A DNA stretch of 64,000 nt from Cohnella thermotolerans DSM 17683. GTDB taxonomy: Bacteria; Bacillota; Bacilli; Paenibacillales; Paenibacillaceae. Every line of letters begins with the position of its first letter. Position 1 is the stretch's first letter. The notes under the pieces were generated by a model. The model was not told the origin of the DNA and did not search any database. It saw only the letters and a list, made by a program, of their open reading frames with translations. Below, one piece after another: positions 27,456-35,967 of the stretch. Where the stretch lies: assembly GCF_000429825.1 (NCBI RefSeq), contig NZ_AUCP01000001.1, forward strand, positions 124,001 to 188,000, read 5' to 3'. The translations under genes were made by a program, and so were the position numbers.

Positions 27456-28050
27456 GAGCATCCCCTCCTTCCGATTCCATGCCGCCCGCCGCGCGGGAAC
27501 GGTATACGACGAAGTTGCCTTGGAACACCATTTCGTCTCCGACGTACGTGAACACTTCCACCTTCGCCTTTCCTTTTTGCGAGCCGCTCGATCTTACGTA
27601 AGCCTTCGCGATGCACTTCTCCCCGAGCCGGGCCGGCCGGATGAACCGGATGTCGGCGGAAGCCGTCAAGGCGATCTCGTCGTTGATGACGGCCACCGCC
27701 AGCGAGTTGGCCTGCGCGAACACGTGATGCCCGCGGGCGATGCCGCTGCGGGAGAACACGTGCTCCTCGCGGATTTCGAACAGCGATATGCCGCTCTTGT
27801 CGAGCTGCAGGTCGACGATCTCGCCGATGACCTCGTGCAGGGGGAGCGAGCGAACCGGATCGTAAGAGCGCTCCGCCATCATCTTCAGCCGCTCCCTGAG
27901 TTCGGGAATGGCCAGCTCCAGACGATCCAGACGGATCGTCTGGATGCTCACTTTCAGAAGCCGTGTCAGCTCGCGATCGGTCAGAAACGGATTTTCTTCG
28001 ATAAGCCGGCTGAGCTCCTGATGACGTTGACGTTTCGGAAGCCGTTCCAT
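27439..28050 (-). CDS. fapR: Fatty-acid/phospholipid regulator FapR
   Basis: 203-residue repressor of lipid synthesis genes released by malonyl-CoA or malonyl-ACP. N-terminal DeoR-like HTH (RQRHQELSRLIEENPFLTDRELTRLLKVSIQTIRLDR, in pieces across residues ~7-43) and a C-terminal hotdog ligand domain with ARGHHVFAQANSLAVAVI and AKAYVRSSG. ATG 28050 is preceded by AAAGGCGGTGA. It opens the plsX-fab operon and overlaps plsX by 17 bases. A FapR-like box lies 28 bases before the start, implying autoregulation of the whole lipid operon. Confidence 0.96.
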   Translation of the reverse strand: MERLPKRQRHQELSRLIEENPFLTDRELTRLLKVSIQTIRLDRLELAIPELRERLKMMAERSYDPVRSLPLHEVIGEIVDLQLDKSGISLFEIREEHVFSRSGIARGHHVFAQANSLAVAVINDEIALTASADIRFIRPARLGEKCIAKAYVRSSGSQKGKAKVEVFTYVGDEMVFQGNFVVYRSRAAGGMESEGGDARENRD

Positions 28051-28077
28051 AACCGTCACCGCCTTTATAAGTTCATA

Positions 28078-28094
28078 TTGATACCTGGTGCCAA
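28078..28094. promoter_or_regulatory. Candidate FapR operator
   Basis: The 17-base TTGGCACC-AG... element (minus strand, right half GTATCAA) is an imperfect palindrome agreeing at most positions with the Bacillus FapR box TTAGTACC-N-type consensus. It lies just upstream of fapR, where FapR boxes are found in related genera. A weak -10 (TATAAA) is nearby but no full promoter could be assigned. Confidence 0.55.
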
Positions 28095-28105
28095 ATATGG
28101 ATAAA

Positions 28106-28144
28106 GAAAAACGCGCCGGGACGCCAGTCACGCCGGGACGCGTT
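28106..28144 (-). terminator. Probable terminator after rpmF
   Basis: AACGCG/CGCGTT outer stem with an imperfect GC-rich inner stem (two GTCCCGGCG copies), followed by TTTTTC on the minus strand. Eight bases after the rpmF stop; separates it from fapR. Confidence 0.6.
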
Positions 28145-28151
28145 ATCTTTA

Positions 28152-28325
28152 TTATTGCTTGATGATCTCGCGAGCTTTGTAAGTGCCGCACACTTTGCAC
28201 ACGCGGTGCGCCAGCTTCAGTTCGCCGCATTGATCGCATTTGACCATGCCCGGGACAACCAGCTTGAAGTGCGTGCGACGCTTGTTTTTGCGGGATTTCG
28301 ATGTTTTACCGAAAGGGACTGCCAT
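28152..28325 (-). CDS. rpmF: 50S ribosomal protein L32
   Basis: 57-residue zinc-ribbon L32: [17 protein letters not shown] at the start, then the CxxC pairs CDQC and CKVC. ATG 28325 is preceded by AAGGAGGTGGGAAC. It follows the DUF177 gene by 62 bases, the near-universal ylbN-rpmF pairing, and lies just upstream of fapR and plsX as in many Firmicutes. Confidence 0.98.
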   Translation of the reverse strand: MAVPFGKTSKSRKNKRRTHFKLVVPGMVKCDQCGELKLAHRVCKVCGTYKAREIIKQ

Positions 28326-28387
28326 GTTCCCACCTCCTTATCAGAGTCGAAAGCTGCCTTGTATTGGCGTTCAATGTCGGGTTAACG

Positions 28388-28906
28388 TCACTTCGGGCCG
28401 AACCAATCCTTCAGCGATGCGAGCCGGGGATCGATCTTCTCGTTGCTGCAGCCGCATTCGCGCTCGTTGCGGTTCTCCCCGCATTCCGGACAGAGCCCCT
28501 TGCAATCTTCGCGGCACAGCGGAGCGAGCGGCAAGTGCAGCAACAACTCTTCCTCTACGTAAGGTCGAAGCTCGAGACGTTCGCCGTGAACCGGCACGAA
28601 GTCGTCTTCTTCCCTGTCGTCAAGATCGCTTGTCTCCTTCGAGACCACCCGGAACGTCTCCCGGAACGGGATGTTCAGCTCCTCCCCGACCGGGTCGAGA
28701 CATCGCGAACAGCGGAGCTGGAGCTTGCAGGCGATCGTTCCCGTCACGTCGATCGTCCGATCGGCGTATACGGCGGTCAATTCCGCCTTCACGGGACTGA
28801 GCGGCTTCACGTCCCGCATGTCTGCGAGCGCGTGCGCCGCGTCGAAAGACTCTTGAAGCGCAACCGGTTCCTTGCGAAGAGCCAGTTCCTGAACGTTGAG
28901 CAGCAT
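28388..28906 (-). CDS. DUF177/YceD-family protein (YlbN-like)
   Basis: 172-residue YceD family member, implicated in 23S rRNA/large-subunit assembly and always linked to rpmF. Four cysteine pairs suggest zinc binding: RCSRCLD (66-69), CREDCKGLCPECG (131-142) and CGC near 152. ATG 28906 is 6 bases after GGAGTG; the same frame stays open far upstream only because of GC bias in the opposite tmcAL gene. Driven by the strong promoter at 28934-28963. Confidence 0.92.
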   Translation of the reverse strand: MLLNVQELALRKEPVALQESFDAAHALADMRDVKPLSPVKAELTAVYADRTIDVTGTIACKLQLRCSRCLDPVGEELNIPFRETFRVVSKETSDLDDREEDDFVPVHGERLELRPYVEEELLLHLPLAPLCREDCKGLCPECGENRNERECGCSNEKIDPRLASLKDWFGPK

Positions 28907-28933
28907 CGTTATCACTCCAGACAAACAAAAATT

Positions 28934-28963
28934 ATTATATCCGTCGCTTTGCGCTTTTGTCAA
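28934..28963 (-). promoter_or_regulatory. Strong sigma-A promoter for the DUF177-rpmF unit
   Basis: Consensus TTGACA (28963-28958) and TATAAT (28939-28934) on the minus strand with an 18-base spacer, start near 28927, 20 bases before the coding region. Confidence 0.9.
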
Positions 28964-29022
28964 CATTCGGGTGGACGACGGGCGCCTTGCCGCTTGCCGT
29001 TTCGTGCTTCCTCCCCTTCGCG

Positions 29023-29031
29023 TGTTATATT
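29023..29031 (+). promoter_or_regulatory. Extended -10 promoter for tmcAL
   Basis: TG-T-TATATT on the plus strand, 38 bases before the tmcAL start; no good -35, as allowed for extended -10 promoters. Divergent from the DUF177 promoter. Confidence 0.5.
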
Positions 29032-29068
29032 GTTGTTTAGAACATTTTTGCGAAAAAAGGAGTCTCCC

Positions 29069-30304
29069 ATGCGCACGGTAGGCATCGTGGTCGAATACAA
29101 TCCTCTGCACAACGGTCATCTCTATCATATACAACAATCGCGGAAAATAACGGAATCGGACGCGGTCGTCGCGGTCATGAGCGGCCATTTCCTGCAGCGG
29201 GGCGAGCCGGCGCTCGCCGACAAGTGGGCGCGGGCGGAGATGGCGCTGCGGGCGGGCTGCGACCTGGTGCTGGAGCTTCCGGTCGCCTACAGCTCCCAGC
29301 CGGCGCAATGGTTCGCTTACGGCGCCGTGGCCGTGCTGCACGCGACGGGCGTCGTGGACGCCCTCTGCTTCGGCAGCGAGAGCGGCGACGCGGACACGCT
29401 CGTGCGCATCGCGGACCGGCTCGCCGACGAGCCGGAGGCGGTCCGCCGCGAGCTCGCCCGGCTGCTCAAGGACGGCCTGCCGTATCCGACCGCTTACGCG
29501 GAAGCCGTCCGCCGCTTTCTGCGAAGCATCGGCGCCGAAGCCGACGCGGGCTTTCGGCTCGATCAGCCCAATCATACGCTCGGGCTGCATTATTTGCTTG
29601 CGCTGCGCCGGCTTGGCAGCTCCATCGCGCCGTATTCCATCCGCCGCGAACGGTCCGAATACGGCCAGACGTCGATTACCGACGCCGCGATCGCCAGCGC
29701 GACGGCGCTCCGGCGGCTGCTCGCCGAATCGGGCCATCTCGCCGACCTCGCTCCTTACGTGCCGGCCTCGACGCTCGACATTTTGCAGCGGGAAGCCCGC
29801 GCCGGACGCTCGCCGATCGTCTGGGAATCGTATGCCGGGCCGCTGTTCCATCAGCTTCTCCGGCTCGGTCCGGACGAGCTGTCCGACTTCGCCGAAGTGT
29901 CCGAAGGGCTGGAGTTCCGGCTCCGCCGCAGCGTTGCGCAGCTGTCCGGCTTTCGCGTCGAGGCGCTGCTTGAAGCGCTTAAAACGAAGCGCTACACCCG
30001 CACGAAGCTGCAGCGGATGCTCGTCCGCATCCTGCTCGGGCATCGCAAGAGCGACCTGTCCGCCGAACGGCTCGCTTCGGGCATCGAATACATCCGCGTC
30101 CTCGGGTTCACGGACCGCGGCCGGGAGCTGCTGCGCCGGATGAAGGGCGCCGCGTCCGTTCCCGTCGTGCAGTCCGCCTTAGGCGGCGACTGGCCGTATC
30201 TCGCCATGGACGCCCGCGCGTCCGCCGTCTATTCGCTTGCGTTCCGCGATCCGAGCGCCCGCCTCGCCATGCGGGACTACACGCTTCCGCCCATTCGGGT
30301 CTAG
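29069..30304 (+). CDS. tmcAL: tRNA(Met) cytidine acetate ligase (TmcAL/YlbM)
   Basis: 411-residue enzyme that makes N4-acetylcytidine at the wobble position of elongator tRNA-Met from acetate and ATP. The nucleotidyltransferase motif HNGH is at residues 14-17 in GIVVEYNPLHNGHLYHI, followed by VVAVMSGHFLQRGEPAL; the C-terminal part has the RMLVRILLGH segment of this family. ATG 29069 follows AAAAGGAGT. Divergent from the DUF177 gene, as ylbM is from ylbN in Bacillus. Confidence 0.95.
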   Translation: MRTVGIVVEYNPLHNGHLYHIQQSRKITESDAVVAVMSGHFLQRGEPALADKWARAEMALRAGCDLVLELPVAYSSQPAQWFAYGAVAVLHATGVVDALCFGSESGDADTLVRIADRLADEPEAVRRELARLLKDGLPYPTAYAEAVRRFLRSIGAEADAGFRLDQPNHTLGLHYLLALRRLGSSIAPYSIRRERSEYGQTSITDAAIASATALRRLLAESGHLADLAPYVPASTLDILQREARAGRSPIVWESYAGPLFHQLLRLGPDELSDFAEVSEGLEFRLRRSVAQLSGFRVEALLEALKTKRYTRTKLQRMLVRILLGHRKSDLSAERLASGIEYIRVLGFTDRGRELLRRMKGAASVPVVQSALGGDWPYLAMDARASAVYSLAFRDPSARLAMRDYTLPPIRV

Positions 30305-30425
30305 GCTCCCTTCCGGACAAGATGGTCTAACGGGGGACAGGCGAGCGTACATATTAATGGGATTGTTCGCCGCCTCGCCGCCTGCCTGCGAGGCCAGATT
30401 GAACCGTTCGGAAGGAATGAGGAAG

Positions 30426-31682
30426 ATGCCCGATACGCCCTCCCGCCCCCGTTCCCGGAGACGTCAGGCCGTCCTGTCCGTCTTGTCCGGAGCTTGCGCG
30501 CTGCTTCTCGTTATCGGCATCGTCCGGGCGCCCCGCGAAGCGTTCCGCGCTTCCCTGGCCGGCCTCCAAGTCTGGTGGCAAACCGTGTTCCCCGGCCTGC
30601 TTCCGCCGCTCATGCTGGCGGAGCTGCTCGCGGCTTCGGGTCTGCTGCACGGGATCGGAACGTTGTGCGAGCCCTTCACGCGAAGATGGTTCCGGCTGCC
30701 CGGCGCGGCGGGCTGGGCCATCGCGTTCGGCTGGTCGGCCGGCATGCCCGCCGGCGCCCGGGAAGCCGCCCGTCTGCGGGACAAAGGGCTCGTCCGCGAG
30801 GCCGATATGGACACGCTGCTGCTCGTCTCCCATATGCCCAATCCGTTTATGGTCGTGCTCGTCGTCGGCAGCGGCTTCCTGCAAGCCCCCGCCTACGGCT
30901 GGGCGCTCGTTCTCGGCCTGTGGCTCTCGGCGATCGCCGCCGGCTTCCTGTGGGCGCGCGTCGCGAGGCCCGCCTCGCCGCCTTCGACGCCTGCGTTCCC
31001 GGCCGGCGAGCCGCGCGCGCTCCTTCTTCGCCTCGCCCGGGTCGTTCGCGAAGCGAGGGAAGAGGACGGGCGCCCGTTCGGCAAGCAAATCGCGGACGCG
31101 GTAAGCCATGCCGTCACGACGCTGATGGCCGTGGGCGGGCTCATCATGATGAGCTCGGTTCTGCTGCGCATGCTTCAGCTTGCCTGGCCCGAAGCCGACG
31201 CATGGCTGGCCGTTCCGGGCCTGTACGAGCTGCACCTCGGCGCCTTCGAGGCGAGCCGTTCCGCCCTGTTCGCCTCGTCTCCCGTGCAAGCCGTCTCCTT
31301 GCTCGCGGCGGTGCTTGCCTGGACCGGCTGGAGCGGCTTGCTTCAAGCCCGGGCCGCCTTCGGGTCCGGCTCCGCCTTTCCGTGGGGAAGGTTTATCGCA
31401 GCTAAGCTTCTGCACGCCGCCCTGGCGCTCGGCTTCACCTTTCCGCTCGCCTACGCCGTCCGGGAAGGCCATCTGTTCGGGCTCGTTCCCGCCTGGAACG
31501 TCTTCGGCTACGGCCGCTCCGAGTCCGCGGGCTGGGACGCGTCCTTGCCTTCCGGCTTGCAGGCGTTCTCGGACATGCTCGCGACCTCGCTCGCTTCCGT
31601 CGCGGTCTTCCTGCTCCTCGCCCTGCTCGCCGCGCTCATCCGTCCCCGCAAGCGCCCCCCGGGCGGCCGCCGCCGGCCCTAG
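30426..31682 (+). CDS. ylbJ: Sporulation integral membrane protein YlbJ
   Basis: 418-residue membrane protein with nucleoside-recognition (Gate) segments and about eight hydrophobic helices. Family features: GLQVWWQTVFPGLLPPLMLAELL near residue 45, AFGWSAGMPAGAREAARLR and LLLVSHMPNPFMVV. In Bacillus it is made in the mother cell under sigma-E and is needed for spore cortex formation and heat resistance. Start at ATG 30426 (10 bases after GGAAGG); ATG 30417 is an alternative. Convergent with coaD, sharing a bidirectional terminator. Confidence 0.9.
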   Translation: MPDTPSRPRSRRRQAVLSVLSGACALLLVIGIVRAPREAFRASLAGLQVWWQTVFPGLLPPLMLAELLAASGLLHGIGTLCEPFTRRWFRLPGAAGWAIAFGWSAGMPAGAREAARLRDKGLVREADMDTLLLVSHMPNPFMVVLVVGSGFLQAPAYGWALVLGLWLSAIAAGFLWARVARPASPPSTPAFPAGEPRALLLRLARVVREAREEDGRPFGKQIADAVSHAVTTLMAVGGLIMMSSVLLRMLQLAWPEADAWLAVPGLYELHLGAFEASRSALFASSPVQAVSLLAAVLAWTGWSGLLQARAAFGSGSAFPWGRFIAAKLLHAALALGFTFPLAYAVREGHLFGLVPAWNVFGYGRSESAGWDASLPSGLQAFSDMLATSLASVAVFLLLALLAALIRPRKRPPGGRRRP

Positions 31683-31693
31683 TATAATGACAA

Positions 31694-31728
31694 AGAACCG
31701 TCTGGGAAGCCCGTTCCCGGACGGTTCT
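31694..31728. terminator. Bidirectional terminator between ylbJ and coaD
   Basis: AGAACCGTC/GACGGTTCT outer stem and GGGAA/TTCCC inner stem, one mismatch between. T-rich (CTATTTT) on the plus side. Confidence 0.8.
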
Positions 31729-31760
31729 CTATTTTCAGGGCGCTCAGTCCGCCCCCGTTT

Positions 31761-32839
<1,079 letters not shown>

Positions 32840-32903
32840 GTTGTCATCTCCTGCGCAAATAAACGCCGCGAAGGCTTGACCGCCCCCGGCTTCCATCGGT
32901 GCT

Positions 32904-32931
32904 ATGTTACCACATTCCTTCCGCCGGCAAA
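32904..32931 (-). promoter_or_regulatory. Possible promoter of rsmD-coaD
   Basis: Minus-strand TTTGCC (32931-32926) and TAACAT (32909-32904), spacer 16. Only moderate agreement with consensus. Confidence 0.35.
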
Positions 32932-32939
32932 AGCGCAAG

Positions 32940-33225
32940 CGGCGGGCAACGCGATTTTTCGCTCAAAAAATTGTCCCGGGCGACGTATAAATTCCTTTCG
33001 CCGGGTCACACTGTTAGTACCGGCGCCTAACAACGCCGGGGACAACCGCGGAGAAGACTTACGTTTCCCCATAAGCTCTTCGTCCGGTTTCTCCTCTCCC
33101 ATGAGGGCCTCGTCGCGAGACGGGGCTCGATTTTTTTGTGCTCCCCGCCGCAACCGGCAAACCAAATACGGACCGGAATGTCCGGCAATTCCTCTTTGTC
33201 CAAAGGCACCACCCCTTTCGAAGGC
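32940..33225. other. Intergenic stretch without a convincing gene
   Basis: Several overlapping minus-strand frames are open but none has family features or a good ribosome site. It holds an imperfect palindrome at 33014-33030 (TTAGTACC half site) whose role is unclear. Confidence 0.5.
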
Positions 33226-33257
33226 AAAATAAAAGAGCCTGCCCATTCGGGAGGCTC
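33226..33257 (-). terminator. Minus-strand terminator facing the toxin gene
   Basis: GAGCCT/AGGCTC stem with inner CC/GG pairs (33235-33257) followed by TTTTATTTT on the minus strand. No minus-strand protein gene lies upstream, so it would end the proposed antisense RNA. Confidence 0.65.
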
Positions 33258-33263
33258 CAAATA

Positions 33264-33272
33264 TGATATAAT
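33264..33272 (+). promoter_or_regulatory. Extended -10 promoter of the holin-like toxin
   Basis: TG-A-TATAAT on the plus strand with consensus -10; start near 33279, giving a leader of about 55 bases. -35 is poor. Confidence 0.7.
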
Positions 33273-33334
33273 CGTGTCACAACAGAATGGCTTGCAAGGG
33301 CGGCCGGCTAATCTCCCGGAAGGGAGGTGATGCC

Positions 33335-33418
33335 GTGGAGGTCTATCAAACACTGACGCTAATGATTTCATTCGCGACACTGGTTGTGCTGATCCTCTCG
33401 TTCCATAAACGGAAATGA
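33335..33418 (+). CDS. Putative holin-like type I toxin peptide
   Basis: 27-residue peptide MEVYQTLTLMISFATLVVLI... with one membrane helix and the basic end HKRK, matching the putative holin-like toxin (Hol-Tox) family common in Firmicutes. GTG 33335 follows GGAGGTGAT by 5 bases, a very strong ribosome site. The stop codon lies within a 9-base stem, and structured RNA plus a terminator follow, as in type I toxin mRNAs (TxpA/BsrG-like). Expected to insert in the membrane and be silenced by an antisense RNA. Too short for routine gene calling. Confidence 0.75.
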   Translation: MEVYQTLTLMISFATLVVLILSFHKRK

Positions 33419-33445
33419 CCGCCCACCCTGCAAGGTCGCGGTCAT
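33413..33445 (+). promoter_or_regulatory. Hairpin spanning the toxin stop codon
   Basis: AATGACCGC (33413-33421) pairs perfectly with GCGGTCATT (33437-33445). A second stem CCGCTC/GAGCGG follows at 33470-33484. Such stems at the toxin 3' end are typical of type I systems. Confidence 0.65.
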
Positions 33446-33494
33446 TCCTGCCGCAGCATCTAAAGCCGACCGCTCTTGGAGCGGCTGTTGTACG

Positions 33495-33526
33495 GAGGGC
33501 TGGCTGCAACCGGCCCTCTTTGTATT
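33495..33526 (+). terminator. Terminator of the toxin mRNA
   Basis: GAGGGC/GCCCTC stem with an inner GG/CC pair, followed by TTTGTATTCTT. Confidence 0.7.
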
Positions 33527-33529
33527 CTT

Positions 33530-33558
33530 ATTCTATATTACCTATTGCATACATGCAA
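33530..33558 (-). promoter_or_regulatory. Candidate promoter of an antisense antitoxin RNA
   Basis: Minus-strand TTGCAT (33558-33553) and TAGAAT (33535-33530), spacer 17; start near 33523. The transcript would run antisense to the toxin mRNA up to the terminator at 33226-33257. The -35 lies within the perfect palindrome ATTGCAT-AC-ATGCAAT (33544-33559). Confidence 0.6.
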
Positions 33559-33892
33559 TGGCGCGAATTTCTTTGCCTATTGTCATTGAAATAAATCCCC
33601 TGGTTAAGGGGACTCTCCCTATGCTTCGTCTTCTTTCTTGTCCAAGAACGAATCCCCCTCGATTCACTCTCCAGCCTTAGGCACTCTTAGCCAACTTGCT
33701 TCCACTTCCCTTTCTGACAAGGAGGCGACGCCGATTCCCCCCATCGCAACCAACCCACCATAAATTGTGTTATACTGTCATCCGCCGTTTTGTTCGTCGA
33801 CGGCGAACCGCCGTACAATAAGTATTAATCCCGTCGCCTCCCCGATGCGAGCGGCATATGCTGATCGTGACACCCGCAGGGGAGGGACGGTT
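33559..33892. other. Intergenic region before the L,D-transpeptidase
   Basis: No gene seen. A CCCCT/AGGGG hairpin sits at 33597-33611, and an extended -10 promoter (TG-T-TATACT, 33768-33776, plus strand) probably drives the transpeptidase gene with a ~110-base leader. Confidence 0.5.
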
Positions 33893-34231
33893 ATGCCGAA
33901 TTACCGAATGATCGTCGATCTGTCCGACCGGCAGCTTTATCTGCTCGACGGCAATGTCGTGCAGCGAGGGTTCCCCGTCGGCATCGGCCGAATGGTGACG
34001 CAAACTCCGGTCGGCGAATATACGATCGTCAATAAGCAGGCGAATCCGGGAGGCCCGTTCGGCGCCTTCTGGATGGGGCTGTCCAAGCCCCATTACGGCA
34101 TTCACGGCACGAACGATCCTTCCTCCATCGGCAAGATCGTGTCGCACGGCTGCGTTCGCATGCACAACCGGGACGTAGTCGCTCTAGCCGCCCTTGTTCC
34201 CATCGGCACCCGCGTCACGATCCGGCCGTAG
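33893..34231 (+). CDS. Minimal L,D-transpeptidase (YkuD domain)
   Basis: 112-residue YkuD domain. Catalytic motif SHGCVRMHNRD holds His85, Cys87 and Arg89; His71 is the upstream conserved histidine (YGIHGTND). These enzymes make 3-3 peptidoglycan cross-links or attach proteins to the wall or spore cortex. There is no signal peptide, membrane anchor or LysM domain; the protein is just the domain, as in some Bacillus spore-associated YkuD proteins. ATG 33893 follows GGGGAGGG. Its last 48 bases overlap the 3' end of a convergent gene. Confidence 0.9.
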   Translation: MPNYRMIVDLSDRQLYLLDGNVVQRGFPVGIGRMVTQTPVGEYTIVNKQANPGGPFGAFWMGLSKPHYGIHGTNDPSSIGKIVSHGCVRMHNRDVVALAALVPIGTRVTIRP

Positions 34232-34708
34232 CTCGGGACCCTCGTATTGGCCGATCCACCTGACGATTTCGCCGAAATATTTCGCCAGACGCAAGCTGAT
34301 TTCCGCCCGCATCACCTCGCGGACGATGCCCAGCCGGTCTTCGTAGCCCCGGCAAATGAAGCGGTGGTACACGACCAGATCGACCTGCTCGTCGCCGACG
34401 ATCCGGATCCTTCTGCGGCTCAATTCGCGCCGCATCTTGTACATATCCTGGCTGATGCGCTTTACGATCGCCTCCGCCGCCGCCAGGAACGGACGCTTCA
34501 TCAGATCGGAGGAGTTCCGCATCTCCTCCGTTCGCTTGTGCACGATGGTCAGCATGTGGGGCAGCAAAATGTAATCCCGGATCATCGTCAGTTCGTCCGG
34601 CGTAGGCCGTCCGGCCGGCCTCCCTTCCTTGCGCGCCTCGTACTGTTCCTGATGCTCGGTAAGCAGCATCTTGGACTTCCATCGTTCGTTCCCGTCCAGT
34701 TTGCTCAT
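34184..34708 (-). CDS. Conserved-looking protein of unknown function in the SOS cassette
   Basis: 174-residue cytosolic, Arg/Glu-rich, mostly helical protein; I recognise no domain. It contains PTPDELTMIRDYILLPHMLTIVHK near residue 36 and a basic KMRRELSRRRIRIV near 91. The start overlaps the polymerase stop by one base (TAATG), so it is the third gene of the LexA-controlled unit and may act with the polymerase. The end overlaps the transpeptidase gene by 48 bases in convergent orientation. Confidence 0.75.
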   Translation of the reverse strand: MSKLDGNERWKSKMLLTEHQEQYEARKEGRPAGRPTPDELTMIRDYILLPHMLTIVHKRTEEMRNSSDLMKRPFLAAAEAIVKRISQDMYKMRRELSRRRIRIVGDEQVDLVVYHRFICRGYEDRLGIVREVMRAEISLRLAKYFGEIVRWIGQYEGPELRPDRDAGADGNKGG

Positions 34709-35967
34709 TACTTGTAATGCCCCCCGATCTGCGCCGCTCGCTCCCGGGCCACGCCGGACGGCAGCAAGGAAGAGGCCCGGATGACGGCGTCGCTGCCGTA
34801 ACGGTCCTTGATCTTGTCGGTCGCCCGCTCCCTGCGGTAGATCGCGGCCCGGTCCTCGAACAGCGTCAGCTGCAAGACGCTGTCATCCGTCAAATCGGTC
34901 AACGCAACGCTCAAATTGCTGAGCGGCAGCCCGCTCCAATGGTCGACGAACAGCTTGTGCGCCGCAGCCGCAATCTCGTGCGTAAGCGACGTTGGCTGCG
35001 GCAGCGTCGTCTGGCGGCTGAACCACGACGAACGCTCGCCGTCCGTCTCCGCGGCCGCCACGGACAGCACGCGCCCCATATAGCCGTAACGCCGGCAGCG
35101 GCGGCACACCTCCACGACGAGTTCCAGCAGCACGATCTCAATATCGGCGAGCGTGCGGTACAAGCTGCTGCGGAGCGCCTTGCCGTGGCTGATCGACTTC
35201 AGTTGGCCCCGAATGCCCGCCACGACCGGACTCGGATCGATGCCCCTGGCCGTCTGCCAGTAATATTCCGCCTGAATGTCGCTCTGCTTCTTCATCTCCC
35301 GGCGCATCCGCTGCTTGAACGCCCCCAGCTCCAGACGCGCGATGTCGCCGATCTGCGGAAGCCCCATGCGGATGAAATGCTTGGTCATGCGGGAACCTAC
35401 CATAAACATCTGGTGCACCGGCAGCGGCCAAAGCTCGGAGGCGATATTGTCGAAGTCAAGCGTAAAAATGCCGCTGTCCCGCTTCTTCGCGAAGTTGTCC
35501 GTTGCCATTTTGGCAAGAATCTTCGTCGGTCCGATGCCGACGCGAGACCAGACCCCGGTGCAGAGCTGCACGCGCCGCTGGATTTCGAGGGCGATGTCCT
35601 CCGGCGAACCGCAGCTGGCCGCCGAGCCCGTCACGTCGAGAAACTGCTCGTCGATGCTGTAAGGCTCCACTTGATCCGTAATGGATTCGAAAATTTCCGT
35701 AATAAGCAGCGAGTAACTGATGTACGTCTGCATCCTCGGGCGGATGACGACGAGATCGGGACACTTGGCCAGCGCCTCGCCGACCCGCTCCGCCGTCGTC
35801 ACCCCGCGCGCCTTCGCGATCGGACAGGCGGCCAGAATGATCCCCGACTTGCGCGCCGGATCTCCGACCGTGATCGGCCGGTCGCGCAGCTCGGGGTGCG
35901 CCGCCTTCTCGATCGAGGCGTAAAAGGATTGGCCGTCGACGAGGAAAATCGTCCGTTCACGAGGCAT
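34708..35967 (-). CDS. Y-family DNA polymerase (UvrX/YqjW-like)
   Basis: 419-residue lesion-bypass polymerase of the DinB/UmuC superfamily. Metal-binding Asp11 in FLVDGQSFYASIE, and Asp106/Glu107 in SIDEQFLDVTG; thumb motif VGIGPTKILAKMATDNFAKKRDSG; C-terminal little-finger domain; a beta-clamp-binding QLTLF at 366-370. The phage/plasmid-type UvrX group is its closest relative rather than DinB, shown by the YolD-like gene upstream. ATG 35967 overlaps the YolD-like gene by 11 bases. Induced after DNA damage by the double LexA boxes upstream. Confidence 0.93.
   Translation of the reverse strand: MPRERTIFLVDGQSFYASIEKAAHPELRDRPITVGDPARKSGIILAACPIAKARGVTTAERVGEALAKCPDLVVIRPRMQTYISYSLLITEIFESITDQVEPYSIDEQFLDVTGSAASCGSPEDIALEIQRRVQLCTGVWSRVGIGPTKILAKMATDNFAKKRDSGIFTLDFDNIASELWPLPVHQMFMVGSRMTKHFIRMGLPQIGDIARLELGAFKQRMRREMKKQSDIQAEYYWQTARGIDPSPVVAGIRGQLKSISHGKALRSSLYRTLADIEIVLLELVVEVCRRCRRYGYMGRVLSVAAAETDGERSSWFSRQTTLPQPTSLTHEIAAAAHKLFVDHWSGLPLSNLSVALTDLTDDSVLQLTLFEDRAAIYRRERATDKIKDRYGSDAVIRASSLLPSGVARERAAQIGGHYK

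Noticed and set aside
28388-30043. 551-residue minus-strand frame across tmcAL and the DUF177 gene
   Set aside because: Only the last 172 residues form the DUF177 protein; the rest is antisense to tmcAL and lies upstream of a consensus promoter.
33014-33030. TTAGTACC... element resembling a FapR half site
   Set aside because: Only one half matches, no lipid gene is near, and the sequence also forms a simple TTAGG/CTAA hairpin.
32902-33246. 114-residue minus-strand frame (and overlapping frames 33027-33509, 33059-33280)
   Set aside because: It has no domain and no ribosome site, and it overlaps the proposed antisense RNA terminator.
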